This document shows positions 1-5,480 of a stretch of DNA of 13,747 nucleotides, piece after piece (positions within the stretch are counted from its first letter, which is position 1; the number at the start of each line of letters is the position of its first letter). A model generated the notes under the pieces. The model was not told where the DNA came from. It saw nothing but the letters and a program-made list of their open reading frames with translations, and ran no database searches. Source of the stretch: an uncultured Eubacteriales bacterium (GTDB taxonomy: Bacteria; Bacillota; Clostridia; Oscillospirales; Oscillospiraceae); assembly GCA_900550705.1 (NCBI GenBank), contig URTG01000030.1, positions 1-13,747 on the forward strand, in the 5' to 3' direction. Both the position numbers and the translations under genes were made by a program.

Positions 1-71
1 CGTTTTTCGTACACACCGCAGTCCCACAAATGGCCAGAAAACTCCTACCTCCTCCCTCCTACCTCCTAACT
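1..71. repeat. Contig-end region with heptamer tandem array (left copy)
   Basis: No gene is visible here. Positions 40-71 read as 7-nt units (AACTCCT, ACCTCCT, CCCTCCT, ACCTCCT, then AACT). On the minus strand this is an AGTTAGG-type tandem array. It is flanked at 28-43 by a 16-nt block whose reverse complement matches 14 of 16 positions of the block beside the right-hand array (13672-13687). The array lies directly beyond the jag terminator. Bases 1-27 show nothing recognisable. The orientation is opposite to that of the right-end copy. Confidence 0.75.
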
Positions 72-101
72 AAAAAAGGGGCTGCTCCGCAGCCCCTTTT
101 T
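72..101 (-). terminator. Rho-independent terminator of the rpmH-jag operon (possibly bidirectional)
   Basis: An 8-bp perfect stem (GGGGCTGC/GCAGCCCC) with a TCC loop spans 78-96. It has six A's on one side and five T's on the other, so it gives a U-tract in both directions. It starts 8 nt beyond the jag stop codon, as expected for the end of the minus-strand operon. No plus-strand gene entering from the left is visible. Confidence 0.93.
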
Positions 102-109
102 CGCACTAT

Positions 110-1075
110 TTACTTCTGGTCCGGGGCATAGGCCACCACGGTGCGGCGGTTGGGCTCCACGCCGGTGGAGTAGGTGGTGACGCCGGGGTAGTCCTGGAGG
201 GCGGTGTGGATCACATGGCGCTCATAGGCGTTCATGGGCTCCAGGGTCATGCTCCGGCGGAAGCGGACCGCCTTGCCCGCCACCTTGACGGCCAGGTGCT
301 TCAGGGATTCCTCCCGCTTGGCGCGGTAGCCCTCGGCATCTACGTGGACGCGGACGCGCTTGGTCTGTCCGTGGTTGACGGAGTAGTTGGTCAGCTGCTG
401 GATGGCGTCCAGCGTCTCGCCCCGGCGGCCGATGATGGCCCCCAGGTTCTGGCCCTGGAGAATCACCTTGTAGCTGCCGTCGCTGCCCAGATAGAGCTCA
501 GGGACGGCCTCCACGTCCAGGTGCTGCATCAGCCCGGCCAGGAAGGTGCGGATCTGCGCGGCCTTCTCGTCGCCCTCCTCCACGGGGGACAGGGTGACCG
601 GGGCGGGGGCGGGACGGGGGGTGCTGCTGCCGATGAGCACCTCGTCCCCCTCCTGGAGGCGGGCGCTGCTCCGGCGGGGCTCCTCCCGGCGGCGGCGGTC
701 GTTCCGGGCGGGACGGCTGCTGCGGCTGGGCTGCCAGCCGGGCTTGGCGGCCAGGATGGTCTCCTCCTCCGCCGGGGCCTCGGGGGCCTGGGGCGCGGGG
801 GCAGGGGCCTCCTCCTGCACCTGCACAGGGGCGGGGGCGGGTGTCTCTGCGGGGGCGGGCTTCTCCTCCGCCGCAGGGGCGGCGGGCGCGTCCTCGCCGG
901 GGACCTCATAGCTCACGCGGACCTTGGCGGGGTTGCCGCCGAAGCCCAGAAAGCCGGACTTGGCCCGCTCGATCACTTCCACGGAAACGTCGTCCCGCTC
1001 CAGACCCAGCTGGAACAGGGCGGCGGAGATGGCGTCCTCCTCAGAGCGCCCGGTGGTCTCGATCCATTTGGTCAT
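110..1075 (-). CDS. jag: Jag/KhpB (EloR) RNA-binding protein, KH and R3H domains
   Basis: This is a 321-residue cytoplasmic RNA-binding protein of the Jag/KhpB/EloR family. In other Firmicutes the family pairs with KhpA and affects cell elongation and small-RNA biology. An N-terminal Jag domain (about 1-58) contains the typical GFLGFGG stretch. A long Ala/Pro/Glu linker (about 59-165) follows, with a basic patch at 124-135. The KH domain (about 173-248) carries the GAIIGRRGETLDAIQ loop (212-226). The R3H domain (about 253-318) includes the EPMNAYERH stretch and an NRR near the end. The ATG has GGAGG 7 nt upstream and lies 2 nt after the yidC stop, so the two are probably translated together. 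Pairing with yidC is conserved in Firmicutes. The linker looks disordered and is long for the family. The family call is secure; the physiological role is from homologs. Confidence 0.96.
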   Translation of the reverse strand: MTKWIETTGRSEEDAISAALFQLGLERDDVSVEVIERAKSGFLGFGGNPAKVRVSYEVPGEDAPAAPAAEEKPAPAETPAPAPVQVQEEAPAPAPQAPEAPAEEETILAAKPGWQPSRSSRPARNDRRRREEPRRSSARLQEGDEVLIGSSTPRPAPAPVTLSPVEEGDEKAAQIRTFLAGLMQHLDVEAVPELYLGSDGSYKVILQGQNLGAIIGRRGETLDAIQQLTNYSVNHGQTKRVRVHVDAEGYRAKREESLKHLAVKVAGKAVRFRRSMTLEPMNAYERHVIHTALQDYPGVTTYSTGVEPNRRTVVAYAPDQK

Positions 1076-1077
1076 GG

Positions 1078-2328
1078 TTAGCCCTCCTTCTTCTCCTGGT
1101 CCTGGGCCGAAGTCTCCTCCGACTTATGCTCGGCGGGGGCGGCCTTCTGGTCGTTTTTCTTGTTCTTCTTGGCGGCGGCCTCCTCCATCTCCCGGCGGAT
1201 GAGCACGTCGGGGTCGGCGTAGGCGGTCACTTCGCCGAAGCGGCCGGGGATGTAGCTCCGGCCCCTGGCGTAGGCCCGGATGCCCTCCCGGCTGTCGTCC
1301 CGGTTGACGCCCTCGCCGGCGGGCTCCTCAGGCTTTTTCTGGCCCTTCTTCTTTTTGTTGGCCTTTTCCTCCTCGATGCGGCGGGCGCGCTCCAGGCGGG
1401 CCTCCTCCTTGCGCTTCTTCTCGTCCTCCTTGGCCTGGCGCTCCCGCTCCTCGGCGGCCTTCTGCGCGGCCTCGTAGTCCTTCTTCAGCAGCTTGGCGCA
1501 GATGACCTCCTGGGCCATGGTGACAATATACTGGGTGATCCAGTACACGCACAGGCCGGCGGGCAGGGTGTAGCCGATCCACAGGGACAGCAGAGGCATG
1601 GTCCACATCATGGTCTTGTTCATCTGGTCGGCCTGGGTGTTCTGGGTCTGGCGGTTGATCTTGTTGGTGGCGAAGGACACCTTCATGGACAGGAAGGAGG
1701 TGGCCGTAGACACCAGGGGCAGCAGGAACAGGCCCACGGAGTCCCAGGAGATGCCGTTGGCCCAGAACTTCCAGTTGGGGATCTCAGACAGGTTCATCCC
1801 CAGGAAGGAAAAGTCCAGGGCGAACAGACCGCTGCCGGCGTCGCCCAGGGCGGCCTGGGCCTTGGCCATCAGGTCGGCGTTCTGCAGGGCGCTGGCCATG
1901 GCGATCTGGGGGAAGGCGCCGGAGTTGGCCACGCCGGTGATCTCGGAGATCTGGGCGAGCATCTCCTTGGAGCCGACGCCCATCATATAGGTCAGCGGTT
2001 CGCGGATGATGTAGTACAGGCCGATGAGCACCACCATGGGGATGAGGCTCCACAGGCAGCCGCCCATGGGGTTGACGTGCTCCTGCTCATAGAGCTTCTG
2101 CAGCTCCAGGTTGTAGCGGGCCTGGTCCCGGCCGTATTGCTTTTTCAGCTGCTCCATCCGGCCGGAGAGCATGGTGGTCTGGATCATGCTCTTTTTGCTC
2201 TTCAGCGTGACGGGGAACAGAATGGTTTTTACCACGATGGCAAAGAGGATCAGGGCAATGCCGTAGCTGTTGAAGAACTCATAAAAGAACATCAGCAGCC
2301 AGGCAAAGGGTTTTAGAATCATACCCAC
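1078..2328 (-). CDS. yidC: YidC/OxaA/SpoIIIJ membrane protein insertase
   Basis: This 416-residue inner-membrane insertase inserts proteins with or without SecYEG. Hydrophobic segments appear at about 5-40, 92-110, 198-215 and 240-272, the five-helix pattern of Gram-positive YidC. K34, in IVVKTILFPV, sits where the family carries its conserved positive residue in the hydrophilic groove. MNKTMMWTMPLLSLWIGYTLPAGLCVYW is the conserved C-terminal membrane region, shown here only to about residue 263. No lipobox cysteine is seen at the N terminus, unlike Bacillus SpoIIIJ. After about 280 a roughly 135-residue Lys/Glu-rich cytosolic tail follows, longer than usual. The GTG start is chosen over the ATG two codons later because GGAGG sits 7 nt before GTG but 13 nt before ATG. 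It lies 47 nt after yidD and 2 nt before jag. Confidence 0.96.
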   Translation of the reverse strand: MGMILKPFAWLLMFFYEFFNSYGIALILFAIVVKTILFPVTLKSKKSMIQTTMLSGRMEQLKKQYGRDQARYNLELQKLYEQEHVNPMGGCLWSLIPMVVLIGLYYIIREPLTYMMGVGSKEMLAQISEITGVANSGAFPQIAMASALQNADLMAKAQAALGDAGSGLFALDFSFLGMNLSEIPNWKFWANGISWDSVGLFLLPLVSTATSFLSMKVSFATNKINRQTQNTQADQMNKTMMWTMPLLSLWIGYTLPAGLCVYWITQYIVTMAQEVICAKLLKKDYEAAQKAAEERERQAKEDEKKRKEEARLERARRIEEEKANKKKKGQKKPEEPAGEGVNRDDSREGIRAYARGRSYIPGRFGEVTAYADPDVLIRREMEEAAAKKNKKNDQKAAPAEHKSEETSAQDQEKKEG

Positions 2329-2375
2329 AACGTAACCTCCATGAAAGTCAGATAGACCGGCAGGCGGTCCCCGGA

Positions 2376-2594
2376 TCAGGGCACGGGGTCATATTCCATT
2401 GACTTCTGCCGGTGAAAGGGATGGCACCGCAGCAAGCGCCGCAGCGCCAGCCACCCCCCCTTCCAGGCCCCATATTTCTCCACCGCCTCCAGCGCATACT
2501 GGGAGCAGGTGGGAATAAAGCGGCAGCAGGGCGGGAAAAGCGGCGAGATCGCCCGCCGATAAAACCGGATTCCGGCCAGGAGCAGCCCCTTCAA
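2376..2594 (-). CDS. yidD: Membrane protein insertion efficiency factor YidD
   Basis: This small protein of 72 residues belongs to the YidD (DUF37) family. It is thought to sit at the inner face of the membrane and assist YidC-dependent insertion. The family signature is clear: FIPTCSQYALEAVEKYGAWK in the middle, RRLLRCHPFH, and a terminal YDPVP. The paired cysteines (CC near 23-24, C30, C56) are present. The start is TTG: it overlaps the rnpA stop as TTGA (2591-2594) and aligns with the usual family N terminus (MKGLLLAGIRFYRRAISPL). GGGAG lies about 8 nt upstream. The overlap suggests translation coupled to rnpA. The position between rnpA and yidC is the standard bacterial order. Confidence 0.95.
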   Translation of the reverse strand: MKGLLLAGIRFYRRAISPLFPPCCRFIPTCSQYALEAVEKYGAWKGGWLALRRLLRCHPFHRQKSMEYDPVP

Positions 2595-2944
2595 GGCTGG
2601 CTCTCCCGGGGGGCGAGCATCCCCAGCTTTTTCATCAGCTGGACGAAGCTCCGCTCCAGCTCGGCGTAGCGGGAGACGATGGCCCGGGCCCGGGCCACCA
2701 CCACAATGTCATATCCGGGGACAAGCTGGCTTTCGTGGGTGCGGTACAGCTCGCGGATGCGGCGGCGGACAAAGTTGCGCTTTACCGCCTTGCCCAGCTT
2801 CACGCCGGTGGTGATGCCCAGACGGCTGTAGCTGCGGCGGGTGCGGCGGCAATAGACGGCAAAGTAGGGAGAAACGGCACTTTTCCCCTTTTGATACAGC
2901 CGGCGGAATTCATGGTTCTGTTTCAGGGAAACGGTATGCTTCAT
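2591..2944 (-). CDS. rnpA: Ribonuclease P protein component
   Basis: This 117-residue basic protein binds the RNase P RNA and helps it process the 5' ends of precursor tRNAs. The conserved helix GKAVKRNFVRRRIRELYR (51-68) holds the RNR signature, and the N-terminal aromatic cleft residues (F13, Y17, F28, Y31) are in place. The ATG at 2944 is preceded by AGGAGG with a short spacer and matches the family N terminus (MKHTVSLKQNHEFRRLY). An in-frame upstream extension of 20 residues is not supported. The stop overlaps the yidD TTG start. The gene lies 189 nt downstream of rpmH in the same operon. RNase P activity also needs the rnpB RNA, which is not in this window. Confidence 0.97.
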   Translation of the reverse strand: MKHTVSLKQNHEFRRLYQKGKSAVSPYFAVYCRRTRRSYSRLGITTGVKLGKAVKRNFVRRRIRELYRTHESQLVPGYDIVVVARARAIVSRYAELERSFVQLMKKLGMLAPRESQP

Positions 2945-3133
2945 GGCGCCTCCTGTGATCAAAAAGCTCTGTATGTGCGTATGGGGCGGGGGAATAGCTC
3001 CCACGCCCCTTTCTGCGCGATCTATTGGCAGCAGTGTCCTCTCGCTGCATCTCGTAAGAGATCCCGTTTCACACGGTCCCGATTATGACGCAGGTGACCG
3101 GCAAACGCCGGCGCACCGCCCGTCACCCCACAA
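2945..3133 (-). other. rpmH-rnpA spacer with stem-loops in the transcript
   Basis: This 189-nt gap within the operon holds no gene. Read on the minus strand, the transcript could fold a stem at 2983-3009: GGGGCG pairs with CGCCCC, then one mismatch, then 4 bp, with a 5-nt loop. A second small hairpin lies at 3049-3062 (ATCTC/GAGAT, loop GTAA). Neither is followed by a U-tract, so they are not obvious terminators. They may be mRNA processing or stability elements, which is inference. Confidence 0.45.
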
Positions 3134-3268
3134 TCAGTGGGACAGACGGACGCGGCCCTTGGCCCGGCGGCGGGCCAGCACCTTGCGGCCATTGCGGGTG
3201 GCCATACGCTTGCGGAAGCCGTGCTCCTTGGAACGCTGGCGCTTCTTGGGCTGATAGGTACGAAGCAT
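3134..3268 (-). CDS. rpmH: 50S ribosomal protein L34
   Basis: This 44-residue, strongly basic protein of the large ribosomal subunit reads MLRTYQPKKRQRSKEHGF at its start and continues with the family block RKRMATRNGRKVLARRRAKG. It matches L34 along its full length. The ATG at 3268 has GGAGG 8 nt upstream; the stop is TGA (3134-3136). It is first in the minus-strand operon, the usual place next to dnaA and oriC, and is read from the consensus promoter at 3441-3470. The gene is short and easily missed by length-filtered gene finding. One small difference from common L34 is Leu at position 2 where Lys is frequent. Confidence 0.98.
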   Translation of the reverse strand: MLRTYQPKKRQRSKEHGFRKRMATRNGRKVLARRRAKGRVRLSH

Positions 3269-3440
3269 GGGGGACACCTCCTCATTAGATTTCAAACCGG
3301 CTTTCCCGGCTCAGCAACAGCCTGTTCGGCTGCGGTCTGCTTTCCCATAAGCCGGAGTTCCCCGTTTTTCTTCCGGCGGAGGACTCTGGCTCGATTCCAA
3401 AAAAGGACACAATGGCCCCTTTTCTCAGGATGCGTCCTCC
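3269..3440 (-). other. Leader region of the rpmH operon
   Basis: About 165 nt lie between the predicted transcription start (near 3434) and the rpmH ATG. No ORF with a ribosome site is evident. Short GC-rich inverted segments occur (for example CCGG-GAAAG-CCGG on the transcript strand, near 3298-3311), but nothing I recognise as a known riboswitch or ribosomal leader. Confidence 0.4.
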
Positions 3441-3470
3441 ATTATAGACGATGCAAGCGGCAGCTGTCAA
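3441..3470 (-). promoter_or_regulatory. Consensus sigma-A promoter for the rpmH-rnpA-yidD-yidC-jag operon
   Basis: On the minus strand, TTGACA (3465-3470) and TATAAT (3441-3446) are both exact consensus hexamers separated by 18 nt. The predicted start is near 3434. Two DnaA-box-like sites lie about 28 nt upstream of the -35 element (3498-3518), so DnaA bound at the origin could influence this promoter (inference). Confidence 0.9.
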
Positions 3471-3497
3471 CCTTCTTTTTTGCCGGAACGGCGGATT

Positions 3498-3518
3498 TTG
3501 TCCACAATATTTTCCACA
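3498..3518 (+). promoter_or_regulatory. Two tandem DnaA-box-like sites
   Basis: TTGTCCACA (3498-3506) and TTTTCCACA (3510-3518) each differ by one base from the TTATCCACA consensus and lie in the same orientation, 3 bp apart. Confidence 0.8.
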
Positions 3519-3544
3519 TTCGCCGGACTTTTCTACCTCTTGTG

Positions 3545-3567
3545 TGTATTTTTTTAAAAAAAATACA
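3545..3567. repeat. AT-rich near-perfect palindrome in oriC
   Basis: TGTA followed by seven T's, eight A's and TACA forms a 23-bp near-perfect palindrome. It lies between the first DnaA-box pair and the dnaA promoter. It could be an intrinsically bent or easily melted A/T tract or a protein-binding site. It has no GC stem, so it is a poor terminator. Confidence 0.65.
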
Positions 3568-3617
3568 AGCCAGCCCCTCTCCGGACACACCTATAAAATA
3601 AAAACCCCGAGAAATTC

Positions 3618-3646
3618 TTGCGGTGCTTTGTATTTTTTGATATAAT
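3618..3646 (+). promoter_or_regulatory. dnaA promoter
   Basis: An exact TATAAT (-10, 3641-3646) lies 17 nt after TTGCGG (-35, 3618-3623, three of six consensus bases). The predicted start is near 3652, leaving a leader of about 205 nt. The inverted DnaA-box pair at 3667-3689 begins about 15 nt after the start, a position suited to DnaA autorepression (inference). Confidence 0.75.
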
Positions 3647-3666
3647 GCATTTGTGAGAGTTTTTTC

Positions 3667-3689
3667 TTTTCCACAGCCTCTGTGGAAAT
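3667..3689. promoter_or_regulatory. Face-to-face DnaA-box dyad downstream of the dnaA promoter
   Basis: TTTTCCACA (3667-3675) faces a reversed ATTTCCACA (3681-3689). The pair is a perfect 9-bp inverted repeat (TTTCCACAG/CTGTGGAAA) with a CCT centre. It could work as a DNA operator or, less likely, as an RNA hairpin in the leader. Confidence 0.75.
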
Positions 3690-3856
3690 TTTTCACCCAC
3701 CCCCCGCTCCGCCTTGTTCAGAACCCGAAGAAGGCGGCGGGTCGTTCTGCCCTTCTCCGGCCAACCGGCCCCGGGGCAGGACCGCCGCGCCGCGGCGAGA
3801 GGCGGCAAAAACGTTCAGGCGCCGGGGCAGAACCGGGCCGGAAGGAGGACCCCTGC

Positions 3857-5170
3857 ATGAACCCTGCTGCTGAGATCTGGGCGAAGGTCATTGAGCTGAT
3901 GCAGACCGATATGACTGCCACCACCATCAATACCTGGTTTGACGACGCCAGCGCCGTGTCGCTGGACGAAAACCGCTTCGTCCTGTACAGCCCCACCCGG
4001 TTCAAGCGGGATATCATCGCATCCCGCTATGTTCCATTCATCCAAAACGCCCTGCACGAGCTGTTTTCCGCCGACTTCGACGTGATCGTCCTCACCGAGG
4101 GGGAGATGGACACCCTGAAAACCGCCAAGCAGAGCAGCTTCCTCCCCGGGACGGAGGAGTACACCTTCGAGCGCTTCGTGGTGGGCTCCTCCAACAAGTT
4201 CGCCCACGCCGCCGCCCGGGCCGTGGCAGACAATCCCGGGCAGAGCTATAACCCCCTGTTCATCCACGGCGAGTCCGGCCTGGGCAAGACCCATCTGCTG
4301 TACGCCATCGCCCACACCATCCACGACCACCACCCGGACTATAAGGTGGTGTACATCAAGGGCGACACCTTCACCAACGAGCTGATCCAGGCCATCCGCG
4401 AGGGCCGCAACTCCGAATTCCGGGAGAAATACCGGGGCGCCGACGTGTTCCTGATGGACGACGTGCAGTTCATCGCCGGCCGGGACTCTACCCAGGAGGA
4501 GATGTTCCATACCTTCAACACCCTGTACGAGCTGAAAAAGCAGATCGTCTTCACCTCCGACCGCCCGCCCAAGGAGATGCTCCGCCTGGAGGACCGGCTG
4601 AAGACCCGCTTCGAGTGGGGCCTGCTGGCCGACATTCAGCCCCCCGACTACGAGACCCGCATGGCCATCATCAAAAACAAGGCCATCCGCATGGGGGTGG
4701 AGCTGCCCGAGTTCCTGCTCCAGCTCATCGCCGAGAACATCACCGCCAACGTCCGGCAGATCGAGGGCACGGTGAACAAGATCATGGCCTATCAGGACCT
4801 GATGGGCGACACGGTGGACAAGGGCACCGTGGTCCGGGCGGTGAAGGATATGTTCAAGGACAAGTCTGACATCGTGCCCACCGCCGACGTGATCATCGAC
4901 GAGGTCTGCAAGTACTACAACCTCGAGTCCGCCACCCTCCGGGGCCAGGGCCGGGCCAAGGACATCTCCCTGGCCCGCCAGATCGCCATGTATCTCATCC
5001 GCCGCATGACCAACCTGTCTCTGAAGGAGATCGGCAAGGAGTTCGACGGCCGGGACCACACCACCGTGCTCCACTCCATCGAGCGCATTGAGGACCTGGT
5101 GAAGAACGACGCGGAGAAGGCCGAGGTCATCAAGGACGTCACCGCCAACATAAACATCCGATATGAATGA
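3857..5170 (+). CDS. dnaA: Chromosomal replication initiator protein DnaA
   Basis: DnaA (437 residues) is the AAA+ ATPase that binds DnaA boxes, opens the origin and loads helicase. Domain I covers about 1-85. A short linker leads to the AAA+ core, with Walker A GESGLGKT (138-145) and Walker B FLMDDVQF (198-205). The RLKTRFEWGL sensor/arginine region follows near 250. Domain IV has the DNA-binding signature GRDHTTVLHSIERI, with DHTT at 400-403. The ATG at 3857 is chosen over an in-frame 68-residue upstream extension. GGAGG sits 8 nt before it, the protein then matches the family N terminus (AEIWAKVIELMQ), and the extension is low-complexity sequence across the leader and the box dyad. The gene is flanked on both sides by DnaA-box clusters, so it is probably autoregulated. 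Confidence 0.99.
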   Translation: MNPAAEIWAKVIELMQTDMTATTINTWFDDASAVSLDENRFVLYSPTRFKRDIIASRYVPFIQNALHELFSADFDVIVLTEGEMDTLKTAKQSSFLPGTEEYTFERFVVGSSNKFAHAAARAVADNPGQSYNPLFIHGESGLGKTHLLYAIAHTIHDHHPDYKVVYIKGDTFTNELIQAIREGRNSEFREKYRGADVFLMDDVQFIAGRDSTQEEMFHTFNTLYELKKQIVFTSDRPPKEMLRLEDRLKTRFEWGLLADIQPPDYETRMAIIKNKAIRMGVELPEFLLQLIAENITANVRQIEGTVNKIMAYQDLMGDTVDKGTVVRAVKDMFKDKSDIVPTADVIIDEVCKYYNLESATLRGQGRAKDISLARQIAMYLIRRMTNLSLKEIGKEFDGRDHTTVLHSIERIEDLVKNDAEKAEVIKDVTANINIRYE

Positions 5171-5250
5171 ATAAATATTCATGTATATCCGGCTGAGGCT
5201 GTCCTTTTCTGTGTTTCTGGGGCGGACTGTCCGCCCTTCGCGGACTGCCT

Positions 5251-5398
5251 CTTTCCACACAAAAATGTGGAATGTTCGTTGAAGAATGTGGAAAACTTGT
5301 CCCCGTCCAAAATCCTGTGGACGGCGGCCCGATTTTCTCCACACCCCCTGTGGACCGTTTTTTCCTTGCGCCCCAGAGCATTCCCCCGACTTTCCACA
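5251..5398. promoter_or_regulatory. DnaA-box cluster in the dnaA-dnaN gap
   Basis: Seven sites share the TCCACA core on one strand or the other. Two pairs face each other: TTCCACA/TGTGGAA at 5253-5272 (6-nt centre) and TCCACA/TGTGGA at 5338-5354 (5-nt centre). The first three bases of each box vary (CTT, CAT, TTT, CCG, TTC, CGG, CTT), so several may bind DnaA weakly. Confidence 0.78.
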
Positions 5399-5440
5399 CT
5401 TTTTTTCCCTACGGATACTGTTACTATTTTTATCTTATCC
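5399..5440. other. Candidate DNA unwinding element with DnaA-trio-like triplets
   Basis: A T-tract and CCCTAC follow the box at 5390-5398. Pyrimidine/AT triplets then run from 5409 to 5437, including TACT, TTACTA, TTTTTA and TCTTA. The complementary strand reads in GAT/AAT/AAA-type triplets, which is the DnaA-trio pattern described in B. subtilis. The order box, short spacer, triplets, AT-rich DNA matches that model. The function is inferred. Confidence 0.6.
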
Positions 5441-5480
5441 TCTCCCCTCGTCCGGAGAGAAAGAGACTGGAGGAATCCCC

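Larger units (their letters stand above)
3471..3856. other. oriC: oriC, upstream subregion (rpmH-dnaA intergenic)
   Basis: This is the non-coding, AT-enriched stretch between two divergent operons, the standard location for part of a Firmicutes origin. It contains DnaA-box-like sites at 3498-3506, 3510-3518, 3667-3675 and 3681-3689 (the last reversed), and an AT palindrome at 3545-3567. It also holds the dnaA promoter and a leader of about 205 nt. The leader from 3690 on is GC-rich and codes for nothing convincing. Origin function is inferred from gene context and box clustering; there is no direct evidence in the sequence. Confidence 0.85.
5171..5480. other. oriC: oriC, downstream subregion (dnaA-dnaN intergenic)
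   Basis: This 310-bp gap has no gene. It contains seven DnaA-box-like sites: CTTTCCACA at 5251-5259; reversed sites at 5266-5274, 5287-5295, 5316-5324 and 5349-5357; and forward sites at 5335-5343 and 5390-5398. An AT-rich DnaA-trio-like tract follows the last box. Early in the gap is a 7-bp GC hairpin (GGGCGGA/TCCGCCC, 5220-5236) without a U-tract. The layout resembles the Bacillus subtilis unwinding half of oriC. No convincing dnaN promoter was found, so dnaN may be read from the dnaA promoter. Confidence 0.85.

Noticed and set aside
40..71. CRISPR array or tRNA/rRNA genes
   Set aside because: The tandem units are only 7 nt with no spacers, and no tRNA cloverleaf or rRNA sequence was found anywhere in the window.
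841..2316. Plus-strand ORF (491 codons) opposite yidC and jag
   Set aside because: Leu/Gly/His-rich shadow of two certain minus-strand genes.
2945..3004. 20-residue N-terminal extension of RnpA
   Set aside because: AGGAGG immediately precedes the ATG at 2944, and the family N terminus begins there.
3653..3856. 68-residue N-terminal extension of DnaA
   Set aside because: It begins at about the predicted transcription start without a ribosome site and crosses the DnaA-box dyad; the ATG at 3857 has a good GGAGG and the family N terminus.
3815..5344. Long antisense ORF (509 codons) across dnaA
   Set aside because: Its protein is His/Val/Leu/Gly/Asp-rich without family features and mirrors dnaA, a GC-rich third-position artifact.
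5286..5480. 65-residue N-terminal extension of DnaN
   Set aside because: It would be encoded by the origin boxes and unwinding region; GGAGG supports the ATG at 5481.
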